Shown here one piece after another: positions 25,672 to 34,668 of a stretch of 64,000 nt of DNA. The position numbers and the translations under genes are program-made. This stretch comes from Treponema socranskii subsp. paredis ATCC 35535. GTDB taxonomy: Bacteria; Spirochaetota; Spirochaetia; Treponematales; Treponemataceae. Each line of letters opens with the position of its first letter. Position 1 is the stretch's first letter. The notes below the pieces were generated by a model. That model saw only the letters and a program-made list of their open reading frames with translations, did no database searches and was not told the DNA's origin. The stretch covers positions 1,383,712-1,447,711 of the forward strand of contig KE332515.1 in the NCBI GenBank assembly GCA_000413015.1. Direction: 5' to 3'.

Positions 25672-27603
25672 CTACATAAATACATTATATCCGGGGCCGA
25701 TCGGCAAACCGGAAACGGTCCACAATATGAGCAAAAGAAACCACACAAGTGTAAACGCGATTGAAAACGGCAGCATATATGCCATAACCGTACCGGTCTG
25801 CGCACGTTTATCGTATTTTTGCGCATAGGTAAGGATAATGCCTAAATATGCGAACGTTGGCGTAATATTGTTTGTCAAGCTGTCACCGATGCGATATGCC
25901 ATTTGTGTGGCCGCAGGAGTTATGCCGGCAATCAAAAGCATGGGAACGAAAACCGTAGAGAGTACCGCCCATTTTGCGCTCATGCTGCTGACGAAGAGGT
26001 TTATAATCGCGATCAGGAATACGAAGACGACAAAAAGGCCGACGCCGTGAATGCCGCTGTTTTTCAAAAACAGACCGCACTTGATTGCAATGATCGTTCC
26101 CAAATTGCTCTTTGCAAATACGGAAATAAATTGGCTTGCAAAAAAACAGATAAGGAAAAACGGCGCAATCGTTTTTATTTCATTCGTCATCATAGCGAAT
26201 ATGTCTTTAAATTCTTTAATCGTGCCGGTAATTTTTCCGTATACGTAGCCGGGAACGGCGAACACAAACAGGATAACGGCGGGAATGGCTCGAAGCATCG
26301 GACTGAATGCAAAGGATTTTCCTTCGGGCGGCGCAAAGGGCATACCTTTGAATCCCATGGCAACGAGAACCAAAACCAATCCTCCCAATCCCAATGCCGC
26401 CAATTTCATAGCTTTGTTTTCCACAGGTGAAAGCGAAACTTTTATATGCTCGTCTTCTTCAAGTTCGAATTCCGAACCCATACCCGTGTCATCGAGTTTT
26501 TTCTCTACGAATTTGATAGACACCCAAGCGATTGCGGGACTCAACACGATCGTCGATACGAGCATAAAATAATATCCGCTCGCCGGTGAAACGACCATTG
26601 CCGGATCCACCAAACGCGCGGCGGCTTCGGTCATACCTGCAAGCATGGCGTCTCCGTTACCGACAACCAAAGCGGCTCCAAATCCGCAAGCTACCGATGC
26701 ATAGGCCGTAAAGAGTCCCGCCAGCGGGTTACGTTTCAAATTTATATACAGAATCGCAATGAGCGGAGGAAACACGACGAACGCGGTGTCGCCGATCAGG
26801 TTTCCGTTGATACCGATCAAAACGACAATCATCGTCACGATGAATTTCGATTTGAAATTGCTTGCAAGCGACAGAATCCCTTTTAAAAATCCGCTGCCGT
26901 TCGCAACGCCGAGTCCCAACGTCGCAATAAATACCGCGCCGATCGGTGCAAAACTTGCCCACACCGACGGAAAGCTTTTCAAAATATCGGCAATTCCGGC
27001 CGATGTAAGCAAATTGACGGCGGCGATTTCTTTAAGATATTGTTTAACTTTTTCTTCTTCAAGGAGTTCTTCACAGTCGGATTTCAGCAGCAGTTCGACG
27101 ACCGTGTCTCCGCTCAAAAGACGCGGCCCGATATCCAAAACATCCGTCACTTCTTCGGGAACATAACGGCTTTCCCCCGGTGTAACGGCGAAACCGATAT
27201 TCGGAGTATACGTTTCGTTCGGGCTGCACGGATAGCATTCGATATTGTCGATACCGAAGCGATTGAACAAAGCCATCGTTTCAATGGCCATTTTATGACT
27301 GAGGTTGACAACAAGCGCTTTCGTCCCTTGCGGAATTTTTAATAATTGTTTTAAACTTTCTTTGCGTATCGTTACTTGAATGATAATCACTTCACTCTTA
27401 GGCGGCAGCCGGCTTTGGAAATTATTAAGTTCGGTACACGCGCAAGTGGAAATCAAATAAAGATCGGCCGGGCGGATGCCGGTAAAATTTTCTTTAGTAC
27501 TGTAGGGAAATACCCGAACTTTATCGCCCATAAAATATCGAATCTGCTCCGCATACACATCTGCGGAAACTTTATCGTATGCAATAACCGCGATTGTTTT
27601 CAT
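25672..27603 (-). CDS. AbgT-family transporter with N-terminal sensor-like domain
   Basis: This is a 643-residue protein. From about residue 200 it is an AbgT-type transporter with many membrane segments and the family pattern SVACGFGAALVVGNGDAMLA, then GMTEAAARLVDP and a VSPASGYYFMLVST segment. Known members move p-aminobenzoyl-glutamate or export sulfonamides. Residues 1-190 are extra and soluble (KTIAVIAYDKVSADVYAEQI, GTKALVVNLSHKMAIETM, FAVTPGESRYVPEEV). They resemble the N-terminal receptor part of clostridial sigma-54 activators. AbgT members normally start at the membrane, so this is a fusion. Substrate and role of the domain are inferred. Confidence 0.8.
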   Translation of the reverse strand: MKTIAVIAYDKVSADVYAEQIRYFMGDKVRVFPYSTKENFTGIRPADLYLISTCACTELNNFQSRLPPKSEVIIIQVTIRKESLKQLLKIPQGTKALVVNLSHKMAIETMALFNRFGIDNIECYPCSPNETYTPNIGFAVTPGESRYVPEEVTDVLDIGPRLLSGDTVVELLLKSDCEELLEEEKVKQYLKEIAAVNLLTSAGIADILKSFPSVWASFAPIGAVFIATLGLGVANGSGFLKGILSLASNFKSKFIVTMIVVLIGINGNLIGDTAFVVFPPLIAILYINLKRNPLAGLFTAYASVACGFGAALVVGNGDAMLAGMTEAAARLVDPAMVVSPASGYYFMLVSTIVLSPAIAWVSIKFVEKKLDDTGMGSEFELEEDEHIKVSLSPVENKAMKLAALGLGGLVLVLVAMGFKGMPFAPPEGKSFAFSPMLRAIPAVILFVFAVPGYVYGKITGTIKEFKDIFAMMTNEIKTIAPFFLICFFASQFISVFAKSNLGTIIAIKCGLFLKNSGIHGVGLFVVFVFLIAIINLFVSSMSAKWAVLSTVFVPMLLIAGITPAATQMAYRIGDSLTNNITPTFAYLGIILTYAQKYDKRAQTGTVMAYMLPFSIAFTLVWFLLLILWTVSGLPIGPGYNVFM

Positions 27604-27795
27604 AAGAACGACCCTTTTTTCCGAATAATATATTTTTATTATGAATATCCGATGCAGTATACTGTTGCAAACGCACTGTTTTGCTTTTAAGTATAACCCA
27701 TGTATATCCGGCCGTCAAATAAATCTCAAAGAATATACAAAAAAGCCGTCGCTTTCACGACGGCACGCTGCAAGAGAACAATGAGCGGCTGTTCA

Positions 27796-28006
27796 TTTCA
27801 CAATTCACGCTCCCGTGAGGGAGCGACACGGATTGTCATCTCCGTTATGCGTCGAGATAACCGTTTCAATTCACGCTCCCCTGAGGGAACGACTGATCAA
27901 TTGCGTACCGTCCATTTCGGTAATCGGTTTCAATTCACGCTCCCTTGAGGGAGCGACGGCAAGCGTGTCATTCGTTTTAAAAATGATACGGTTTCAATTC
28001 ACGCTC
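27796..28006 (-). CRISPR. CRISPR array 1, decayed type I-C-like
   Basis: Three repeats of about 31 bases (around 27797-27827, 27863-27893, 27927-27957) and a truncated fourth (27991-28006) are spaced by 33-35-base spacers. On the minus strand the repeat starts GTCGCTCCC, has a CTCCC/GGGAG palindrome and ends TGAATTGAAAC, as in type I-C. The first repeat on the left has a damaged end. The last is cut where an htpG fragment begins. No cas gene is nearby. Confidence 0.88.
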
Positions 28007-28019
28007 TCTGCGAACGGAT

Positions 28020-28181
28020 CTATCTGCTCAAAAGATTGTTCATGCGCCTCCACGAAGTCGGCGGGATCTTTCAGCTCTTCGCCGCCGACGAGCAGCACCT
28101 GATCGAGCAGCACGAAAGAAATATCGGCGATGCGTTCTTTGCCCTCGGTATCTTTGAGCTTTTGCACGATCGGATGATCGC
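28020..28181 (-). pseudogene. Fragment of the htpG 3' end
   Basis: This stretch closely matches the last 54 or so codons of htpG at 62027-62190 (PIVQKLKDTE, ERIADISFVLLDQ). It carries a one-base insertion near the end that shifts the frame before the NNLLSR terminus. It abuts CRISPR array 1 exactly as the real htpG abuts array 2, which shows a duplicated junction. Confidence 0.9.
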
Positions 28182-28204
28182 TTTTATCTCCCGCTTAAAC
28201 CCGC

Positions 28205-28262
28205 ATTCCAATCGGCTCGCTGCGAGGAAGCTCCGCGGGGAAGCAATCCGGCGTAAGCAGAT
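28205..28262. repeat. Repeat B, partial copy
   Basis: The sequence from AATCGGCTCGCTGCGAGG to GGGGAAGCAATCCGGCGTAAGC matches parts of the GC-rich repeat at 30226-30337 and 44739-44816. It marks the left boundary of the Rhs cassette region. Confidence 0.6.
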
Positions 28263-28291
28263 GGAGCCATATATAACAAAAAAACTATCAT

Positions 28292-28513
28292 TTACAGCCT
28301 TTTATTTTTTATTATCGCTATAAAGAAACATAAAATATACATTATTGCTTTTATAAGCAAAATAATAACTACCAATAATATATAATACTTATTTTCTGTA
28401 TTAATATCTAATAGTTTTTTTCTCCATACAAAAATAACAATAGTAAATGAAACTATTCCTTGCAATATCCATGTTTTCCTATTTATGTTATCGTAAAGCT
28501 CAAATATTGTCAT
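28292..28513 (-). CDS. Small membrane protein, possible immunity protein
   Basis: This 73-residue product has two hydrophobic segments (WILQGIVSFTIVIFVW and YYILLVVIILLIKAIMYIL) and a lysine-rich tail. It starts about 80 bases after the stop of the broken Rhs cassette upstream. Position and size match the other immunity-like genes in this region. I recognise no family. Confidence 0.5.
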   Translation of the reverse strand: MTIFELYDNINRKTWILQGIVSFTIVIFVWRKKLLDINTENKYYILLVVIILLIKAIMYILCFFIAIIKNKRL

Positions 28514-28594
28514 ACACTACTATTCCTTATTACCATATAACCATTTACAGTATTTTTGATATTTTCTGTATATTTTTTTTATTTGAAACGTTAT

Positions 28595-29242
28595 CTACAA
28601 TCTTGTTTTTATTCCATTGTATAAATCAAATGCAAACGCTGCAAAAAATGCTGCTTTTCCAATCTTTTTTCCGTAATACTTTAATGTTTCAGCCTCCCGA
28701 AGTAAAAATGGGTCATCCATTAATTTTAATGGAATAGAAGTTGCAACCGCTGCTGTATAGCCATATTGGCCATACTTTTTAATAACTGGAAACCTGCATT
28801 ACAGATGTCCGCAGTTGCATTTAAAAATATTTTTATCCCTTCAAACTTTAAATCAAATTCTGTTCTAAATCTAACAGTTTGATTTACCTGTAAATCTTCT
28901 GGTCTTCCAGAATAATCTGTGTCTCTCCAGTCTCTACCTGTTAGTTGAGACAATCCCCAAAGCGTGTCTCCATCTTTTGCTGTTTAGGAACCATCTTCAT
29001 TTTTTATCCATTGCCCTGTTGGATCTGTATATTTAATCGGATTATTTCCAGCATAATGATAAAGATTAAAGTTTACAGAATTATATATGTCACCTCCGGC
29101 AAAAGAACCAGACATATAATCCCCCACCGCCGGATCCGCGCTCAGCCACCGACTGTACTTCGCATCGAGATACCGCGCGCCGTAGTAGTAGAGCCCCTCG
29201 CACGAAACGCCGGCTATCGTGCGTACTTCATCTTACAGCTCA
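28595..29242 (-). pseudogene. Broken Rhs C-terminal cassette with LysM-like tail
   Basis: The Rhs core reads GLYYYGARYLDAKYSRWLSA, then LYHYAGNNPIKYTDPTG. A TAA interrupts it near 28985 (NEDGS-stop). The frame continues with TAKDGDTLWGLSQLTG, a LysM-like start, to SMANMA. A frameshift near 28775 is needed to reach the end KLMDDPFLLREAETLKYYG and RLstop at 28595. The tail begins with an in-frame palindromic insert (VRTIAGVSCEG). Two lesions make expression as one protein unlikely. Confidence 0.8.
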
Positions 29243-29367
29243 AACGCCATGATTTTGAGCCGCTGCTAAATTGTCAAAGAACGAAACTGCAAAACATTTC
29301 ATGGAATATCTTGCAGAAAATTCCTTATCAAATCATTTTATTATAATGCACTAATGGCGAATTGTAC
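29236..29367. repeat. Intergenic repeat A, copy 1
   Basis: The unit begins CAGCTCAAACGCCATGATTT, a hairpin (CTCAAA with TTTGAG inside CAG/CTG). It continues with GCCGCTGCTAAATTGTCAAA and ends with ATGGCGAATTGTA. Four other copies lie in this region. It has no coding potential of its own that I can see. Confidence 0.8.
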
Positions 29368-29430
29368 TATATTTTGATTCGAAATATAATACACCATAAC
29401 AGCAAGGTATTGTCTCCTTTTATTTTCTAA

Positions 29431-29913
29431 CTAACTGATACGTACCGCATGATAAAACCAACCACGATAAGTAATTATTATTTCATCATTATTTATTTGA
29501 TAAAATGAAAAACCAAAAACATAATAGTCGATTTTCTCATCATGAATATATATATTAATTTCTTTAATAATTTTATTTGTTATCCTTAAATCCTTAAAAG
29601 TATAGCCGGGGTACCAAGTTCCCGTAGTATAAGATTTTAACTGTTCATCGGTAAGAAAGTTTTCTTCTACATTACGTTGATTTATAAATTTTTTATTTGC
29701 AAAGATTATCCCCTTTTTGTCATATTCAATAATTGCTCCCATATATGCATATGCTTGTTCTTTTGTAAAATCACCTAAACCAAGATAATCTTCATTAATA
29801 ACAAATATATTATCAACTTTCCATTTGCCGATATAACTTTGAAATTTTATATCTTGGGCGGACAATACAACTATTCCCTGTAAGACTATACTTAATAAAA
29901 ATATTTTTCTCAT
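29431..29913 (-). CDS. Secreted immunity-like protein
   Basis: This 160-residue protein has a signal sequence (MRKIFLLSIVLQGIVVLSAQ). The mature part is aromatic-rich (KFQSYIGKWKVDNIFVI and YHAVRIS at the end). Its ATG overlaps the TGA of a toxin tail ending SPSWKKGTKI as ATGA, so it is coupled to an Rhs toxin fragment, the standard layout of polymorphic toxin and immunity pairs. I recognise no family, and the immunity role rests on position. Confidence 0.6.
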   Translation of the reverse strand: MRKIFLLSIVLQGIVVLSAQDIKFQSYIGKWKVDNIFVINEDYLGLGDFTKEQAYAYMGAIIEYDKKGIIFANKKFINQRNVEENFLTDEQLKSYTTGTWYPGYTFKDLRITNKIIKEINIYIHDEKIDYYVFGFSFYQINNDEIIITYRGWFYHAVRIS

Positions 29914-30209
29914 ATTTTCGTCCCTTTTTTCCAGCTTGGAGAAATACTCGATGGTGTATCACCATGTTTATAGTCACCATATAAAAACATTTGGATCTTA
30001 TTATACCTTCGATTCTTTAATCGGGGGAGCCCGGGATAGCGTAAGGGTTATCCTCCGTTACACCTTCCGCTTTAATAAGTTGGTAAAGCGCATCGTAGGT
30101 GTACTCCTGTTCAGTGCTGCAACGGGCGCCGTTCATACAGTCGTTTTTATAACCCATCACGTTCCCCACATCGTCAAAGCTGTAGTTTTCAGGACGACAC
30201 CTATCGGAA
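29910..30209 (-). pseudogene. Rhs repeat fragment and toxin tail
   Basis: One frame gives YD-type repeat text (ENYSFDDVGNVMGYK, then YTYDALYQLIKAEG) ending at PGSPD-stop near 30017. A second frame gives a short toxin end (NKIQMFLYGDYKHGDTPSS, SPSWKKGTKI) whose TGA overlaps the next gene. The two pieces are not in one frame, so this is a remnant. The tail-gene overlap shows which immunity gene belonged to it. Confidence 0.7.
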
Positions 30210-30225
30210 GATCCGGCTTCGCTTG

Positions 30226-30535
30226 AAGCTTCGCCAATCGGCTCGCTGCGAGGCCGCACTTCGGTAACCCTCATTCCCGCCGCTGCCGCGGCGGGAACGC
30301 TGCGCGGGGAAGCAATCCGGCGTAGGCAGGATTTACTATGTTAAAAGCTAACCTGCAGCTTCCGTAAAAAAAGTATACTCGTACCGAATATGTTTTTTCT
30401 ACAGCTCAAACACCATGATTTTGAGCCGCTGCTGAATTGTCAAAGAACGAAACTGCAAAACATTTCATGGGAATATCTTGCAGCGATCTCTTCCAAGCCG
30501 TTTTATTATAATTCACTAATGGCGAATTGTAAAAT
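30226..30535. repeat. Compound repeat B plus A, copy 2
   Basis: Repeat B (30226-30337) has a CCCGCCGC/GCGGCGGG hairpin and GGGGAAGCAATCCGGCGTA. A linker follows, then repeat A (30402-30535). The same B-linker-A order recurs at 44739-45028, so the compound unit has been copied. Confidence 0.75.
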
Positions 30536-30755
30536 AGTTTTTGCGGTTGTTATAGAATTATTCTTACAATTCTGTCGGAACTTATTGTTAGACAAAGGAT
30601 GAACAGGTTGCAGCTGTCATGGATGACAACGGAATGTGCCTGCGTATTTTCATTTTGGAAGAAATTTTTTTTTGATTATGAAAGTCTTTTCTGTTTTGCC
30701 CTACGGGAGCGACTCCGCAGGTTTCTTCGAAAACTACGGAGTTTAAGAAAGACGG
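30536..30755. repeat. Repeat D downstream of repeat A
   Basis: The segment with CAACGGAATGTGCC, TTTTCATTTTGGAAGAAAT and AAAACTACGGAGTTT is related to 47051-47335, and in a shorter form to 43109-43150. The short plus-strand reading frames across it are not conserved between copies, so I treat it as non-coding repeat. Confidence 0.5.
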
Positions 30756-31070
30756 TCATTTATAATGATCACCAATTTCCCCTTTATTATGTTTACAATA
30801 ATTTACAAACCTATATTGTAAAATTGCTATTGAAACTGTTCCCACAATAATAAATAAAACTGTTAAACATGTATACACATAATTTAAAATATATACAAAT
30901 TTTGAAACTTTGTTAAAATTCCCAAGAGCATCTTTTACATAATAAATATTATTCTCTATCTTTCCATTTGTGGCATTACCACCTATTAATTTATCAAAAA
31001 AAAATAAAACTAATAAAAAAATTATTGCTAGAAATATATTTATTAAAAATACTTTATTACTTCTTTTCAT
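30756..31070 (-). CDS. Small membrane immunity-like protein
   Basis: This 104-residue product has an N-terminal membrane segment (VFLINIFLAIIFLLVLFFF) and a second near residue 65-85 (YTCLTVLFIIVGTVSIAIL). Its ATG overlaps the TGA of the Rhs toxin gene at 31067 as ATGA. This tight coupling and the membrane location suggest protection against a toxin acting at or near the membrane. No family is recognised. Confidence 0.6.
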   Translation of the reverse strand: MKRSNKVFLINIFLAIIFLLVLFFFDKLIGGNATNGKIENNIYYVKDALGNFNKVSKFVYILNYVYTCLTVLFIIVGTVSIAILQYRFVNYCKHNKGEIGDHYK

Positions 31071-31945
31071 TTAAAAAATTCCTCTGTATTCTCCGGAGCG
31101 ACAGAAATTGAACCACCAATTCCATGCGCATGTTTGCTAAATAAATTAAAGCCAAAACGCCGCCCACCGGCTAAACCACCTAAAAATCCTTCAAGACTTA
31201 TTTTTGAGTTAATACCAAACAAACCAAGATGTATTGTTCCAGCAGCTTTTAATATAGAAATATCTCCGTCTGCACCTATTGCAAAGTCCTTTATTCCAAT
31301 ACTTCCCTGTCCTGTGAATGCACCAATAGTTCCATCAATACTTGCTTTGAATTTTCCTCCAAATAAACTTAATTTTGGTGTTTCAAATCCATATTCTGCA
31401 CCTCCCAAATCTACAGTAAGATTTAATTGCCCATTATTTAAATCCTTATTAATTCCCCCTTTGGTATATAAAGCTCTTGCAAGACCATCTTTTGATTTTT
31501 CTGCACATAAATCCCAAAGTTCTATATTTTGAGTTTGTGCATCATTATGTGTCGTATTTTTCTTTCCAAAGGTATCGCCTACATGAATATTTCTTGCCTC
31601 TTCCTCTGTTAGCCCTGTTGCCTCATAATAATTTGCTCCCCAAACATCCCAAAGCTTTGCTCCTTCAGATTTTACAGTCCATGTACCATCTCCATTATCC
31701 TGCCAATCATCAAGGCTCATCCCTGTCGGATCGGTATATCTAATCAGGTTATTCCCCGCATAATGATACAAGCTGAAGTTTACAGTATTATATATCCCTC
31801 CTTCACCAACAGACGCCCCCGCCATGTACTCCCCGACAGCCGGATCCGCGCTCAGCCACCGATTGTACTTCTCATCCAAGTACCGCGCACCGTAGTAGTA
31901 GAACCCCACGCACGAAACGCCGGCTATCGTGCGTGCTTCGTCCAA
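31067..31945 (-). CDS. Orphan Rhs C-terminal toxin cassette (glycine-rich tail)
   Basis: This is a 292-codon open frame from a TTG. The Rhs core reads YYYGARYLDEKYNRWLSADP and SLYHYAGNNLIRYTDPTG. A segment with LWDVWGANYYEATGLTEEE and NIHVGDTFG follows, like a degenerate LysM. Then comes a beta-rich region repeating DG and GG (GGKFKASIDGTIGAF, GIGGSISVAP). Upstream the frame continues to WYTAKELDE, but no Rhs N-terminal part exists. The core contains the palindromic insert ARTIAGVSCV. It is intact to its stop, but whether it is expressed alone is unknown. Confidence 0.75.
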   Translation of the reverse strand: MDEARTIAGVSCVGFYYYGARYLDEKYNRWLSADPAVGEYMAGASVGEGGIYNTVNFSLYHYAGNNLIRYTDPTGMSLDDWQDNGDGTWTVKSEGAKLWDVWGANYYEATGLTEEEARNIHVGDTFGKKNTTHNDAQTQNIELWDLCAEKSKDGLARALYTKGGINKDLNNGQLNLTVDLGGAEYGFETPKLSLFGGKFKASIDGTIGAFTGQGSIGIKDFAIGADGDISILKAAGTIHLGLFGINSKISLEGFLGGLAGGRRFGFNLFSKHAHGIGGSISVAPENTEEFFK

Positions 31946-32012
31946 CTCTTTTGCAGTATACCAAAATACTTTACAAACACATATTATTGCCTCATCATAT
32001 TTTCCCGTGTTC

Positions 32013-32582
32013 CTATGGTTCTACTTTTTCTCTAAAATATTTCGTAATATATTCTTCATCTTCTTCAATATAATCATCAGGAATGCTATCAAAAAACTCC
32101 TTACTCCTTTTATATATACTTTTATCATATATAATATCTGGTAAGGCACATATATTTCGATAAAATTCTTCGAAATGATCTATGATCTCGTTTACCGATT
32201 TCGAGTTCATTATATAGTTCCACCCATAGCCACTAGAAACAGTACCTTTAATTTTATTAAGTCGAGTATAACCGACACTATAATTATTAATACTAATAAT
32301 ATTTGAAAATATTAATTCTTTATTAACAAACCGTATATCATCAGAAACTATGATAAAGCCATTCTTGAGTAAAATCTCAATATACGCAACCTCTTTATAG
32401 TCATTATAAAGATCACAATATAGTATTTCCTTAACTTTATTATTTTTCAAAACAGCTTTTTCAATCCTACTCGTAGTTTTTATACCGGTACTAAAAAGTA
32501 AAATATGATAAGCACAAAATAATAGAACAACAAAAAATGAAAATATTATAAAAAAAATCTTTATTCTTTTTCTTATATTCAT
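32013..32582 (-). CDS. Membrane-anchored immunity-like protein
   Basis: This 189-residue protein has one N-terminal membrane segment (IFFIIFSFFVVLLFCAYHIL) and a soluble acidic rest, ending DYIEEDEEYITKYF and VEP. It starts one base after the stop of the broken toxin tail ending KVRSMED. The pairing suggests immunity to that tail. No known family. Confidence 0.6.
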   Translation of the reverse strand: MNIRKRIKIFFIIFSFFVVLLFCAYHILLFSTGIKTTSRIEKAVLKNNKVKEILYCDLYNDYKEVAYIEILLKNGFIIVSDDIRFVNKELIFSNIISINNYSVGYTRLNKIKGTVSSGYGWNYIMNSKSVNEIIDHFEEFYRNICALPDIIYDKSIYKRSKEFFDSIPDDYIEEDEEYITKYFREKVEP

Positions 32583-32583
32583 T

Positions 32584-33148
32584 TTAATCTTCCATACTTC
32601 TCACTTTTAATTTTTGTCTTAACGCTTTTTGTTCTTCAGAATTATAATTTTTTTCCCATTCTTCGGGTTTTCCCGGTTCAGAGGCATCCTCTATTACCTG
32701 CTTCCACCAACTAAACAAAGTTTTTCCTTTTTTGTTTTGCCCTTTATAATTTCCGGATAAATCTTTTTTTTACCTTTGGTACAAACTTATTCCATATTTT
32801 TTTTCTTAATATCATTTTTGCGATTTAGTTTTTTTGAGTTATCATCACTTATATTTAATTTAATACTAGCTCCATCTTCTTCAACAGAAAAATTTACTAT
32901 TTCGTTATCTTTATCATTGGCTGACACTTTTACCATATCTCCGTTTGAATCCATAGCTCCATCAAAGCCACCTTCGGCATAATCACCCGGTTTTAATATA
33001 ACATTATGTAATCTTTTCTCGTCTCTATCGATCATTACAGTAACATCGTCTTCCGTACGTGCCACAATATATTTCTTTGTATTATTTTTTACATCTCTAC
33101 CATCGGGACCAGTGTATACGATCGGATTATTTCCTGCATAGTGAATTT
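32584..33148 (-). pseudogene. Frameshifted Rhs toxin cassette (paralogue of the one at 40.4 kb)
   Basis: The core remnant is HYAGNNPIVYTGPDG, followed by KKYIVARTEDDVTVMIDRDE, NVILKPGDYAEGGFDGAMD and a tail GKTLFSWWKQVIEDASEPG ending KVRSMED. Reaching the tail needs two frame changes, at A8 runs near 32770 and 32808. The cassette at 40416-41156 has the same order of segments, with matching LKPGEFYAGDHDG and FFTSWWEGD parts. The toxic activity is not identified. Confidence 0.75.
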
Positions 33149-33493
33149 TTAAATTTTTGTTTCCTTGATTATATTCATGACTTCATCACTACACTTTATA
33201 TATAAATCATTTTCAATTTTTGAAATATATGAACCACTTATTTTATATCGCAAGTTTTCATTATCAATTTTAAAAATAATTATATAGTCTATTGGTGCTT
33301 TTATTAATTTTGCTTTTTTGCTATCTATTTGATCAATGCATTTTTTTATAATACCTTTTTCTTTGCCTAATAGTTCAATGATTTTACCAGTCTCCCTGTT
33401 TTTAATGTATATACTATAAGAATTATTATCATTTGCAAAAACTGCCAATGATGTTATACTAAATAATGAAAAAAGAATTAATTTTCTTATCAT
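33149..33493 (-). CDS. Secreted immunity-like protein
   Basis: The ATG at 33493 (MIRKLILFSLFSITSLAVFA) has GAGGGG just upstream, overlapping the end of the preceding toxin gene, and is preferred over 33505. The product (114 residues) has a clear signal peptide and then a basic soluble domain (YIIIFKIDNENLRYKISGSY). It is the likely partner of the NlpC/P60-like toxin that ends at 33495. A periplasmic location fits protection of the cell wall. Confidence 0.6.
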   Translation of the reverse strand: MIRKLILFSLFSITSLAVFANDNNSYSIYIKNRETGKIIELLGKEKGIIKKCIDQIDSKKAKLIKAPIDYIIIFKIDNENLRYKISGSYISKIENDLYIKCSDEVMNIIKETKI

Positions 33494-33494
33494 G

Positions 33495-34361
33495 TTACCC
33501 CTCATTTATATCTTTACCCAGATACTGTTTTACCCCAGGTTTTACCCAGCCATCTCTAAAACTATAATCTGTCTTTTCTCCGGGATCTAAAAGTAGTGAA
33601 GAATTAGAAAAATCTTTTGAATCATTAAACAAAGAATTAGGTGTAGTAAAAGAAAAAATCAAATATCTTTCTTTTCCTAATCCAAATTTGAATCCTTTCT
33701 TACTACTTTTGACGCCAACTTTTGCCATATCGGAACAATTTCTTTTTTGTGCATTATATTTGCCAGATGAATTCATAAACTTGTCTAACCGCTTTTTAGT
33801 TTTATCGTCGTTTTTTTTATCCGTTGAAAATTGAATAATACCAGCAGCTTTAGTACCTTCCCATATAGATAAATCGGCTCGTGATGATAAATCCCTTTTA
33901 TATACAATAGTTTTTTGATATCTTGCAGGTACATTTTTATTAGATTCGGTACTAGTATCAACTGGTCTAGCAGGTCCTAACTCATAAAAAGTAACAGTCT
34001 CATCAGGAACATAAGTAACAGAACCATCCTTATTCTTTATTTCTTTGTAATTATCAACAGCAAATGCAGCATGACCTGTTTCCTCATCAGAACTAGCCCA
34101 AATTACAAGATATGTATCTTTTCCATTTGGATCAGAATATTTTACCGGATTGTTATTTGCATAATGATAAAGATTTAAATTTATAGAATTATATATTCCT
34201 CCAGAAGTCCCCTTATAGTCTTTGGAAACATAATCACTCACCGCCGGATCCGCGCTCAGCCAGCGCGAATACTTCGCGTCGAGATATCTCGCACCGTAGT
34301 AATACAGCCCGGTCTCCTCATCCTGCTCCTTTGCAGTAAATTTGTACGGCAAGTACCGCAT
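33495..34361 (-). CDS. Orphan Rhs toxin cassette, permuted NlpC/P60-like
   Basis: This is a 288-codon frame. The core reads KFTAKEQDEETGLYYYGARY without the palindromic insert, then NLYHYANNNPVKYSDPNGKD. The toxin part has TYLVIWASSDEETGHAAFAV, then a later YNAQKRNCSDMAKVGV. A histidine in a GHAAF context before an NC cysteine is the order seen in circularly permuted NlpC/P60 papain-like enzymes. A peptidoglycan or lipid hydrolase is therefore plausible, by motif only. The Rhs core upstream (34362-34600) is broken by a stop, so the cassette is displaced. Confidence 0.7.
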   Translation of the reverse strand: MRYLPYKFTAKEQDEETGLYYYGARYLDAKYSRWLSADPAVSDYVSKDYKGTSGGIYNSINLNLYHYANNNPVKYSDPNGKDTYLVIWASSDEETGHAAFAVDNYKEIKNKDGSVTYVPDETVTFYELGPARPVDTSTESNKNVPARYQKTIVYKRDLSSRADLSIWEGTKAAGIIQFSTDKKNDDKTKKRLDKFMNSSGKYNAQKRNCSDMAKVGVKSSKKGFKFGLGKERYLIFSFTTPNSLFNDSKDFSNSSLLLDPGEKTDYSFRDGWVKPGVKQYLGKDINEG

Positions 34362-34600
34362 ACCCTTTTCATTCGCCGTCTTCTTCTCTACCCACAGCTC
34401 CCCGTACGGCGTATATTCTATGCGCTGGTATTCATCGCCTTTTTAGTCTGAAATCAGGCTTGCAGAACCGAGGTGGTCAGAATGGCAGTAATACTGTTTG
34501 TAATATTCCTCCTGATAACTCGGCTCGTTTCCAGAGTTTAATTTCATAACAATTCTTGTCTCGCCCAGATAAATGTTCTTTGTAGTTCTCCTTTAATTTT
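34362..34600 (-). pseudogene. Upstream Rhs core remnant with a stop
   Basis: On the minus strand the frame reads YLGETRIVMKLNSGNE, then CHSDHLGSASLISD-stop-KGDEYQRIEYTPYGELWVEK and joins the toxin cassette at 34361. Comparison with other copies (TDYEGNEYQ) shows a tyrosine codon became TAA near 34443. The Rhs sequence ends near 34600 without a full gene. Confidence 0.75.
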
Positions 34601-34668
34601 TTTTCAGAATCATACATTTCTGTATTAATATTCCATCTAGGTTATTTAATAATATATATACTGCAAAT

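Noticed and set aside
27796-28006. A complete CRISPR-Cas system
   Set aside because: No cas gene or leader is found near either array in this window.
30599-30850. 83-codon plus-strand frame
   Set aside because: Same repeat; not conserved and it overlaps the immunity-like gene.
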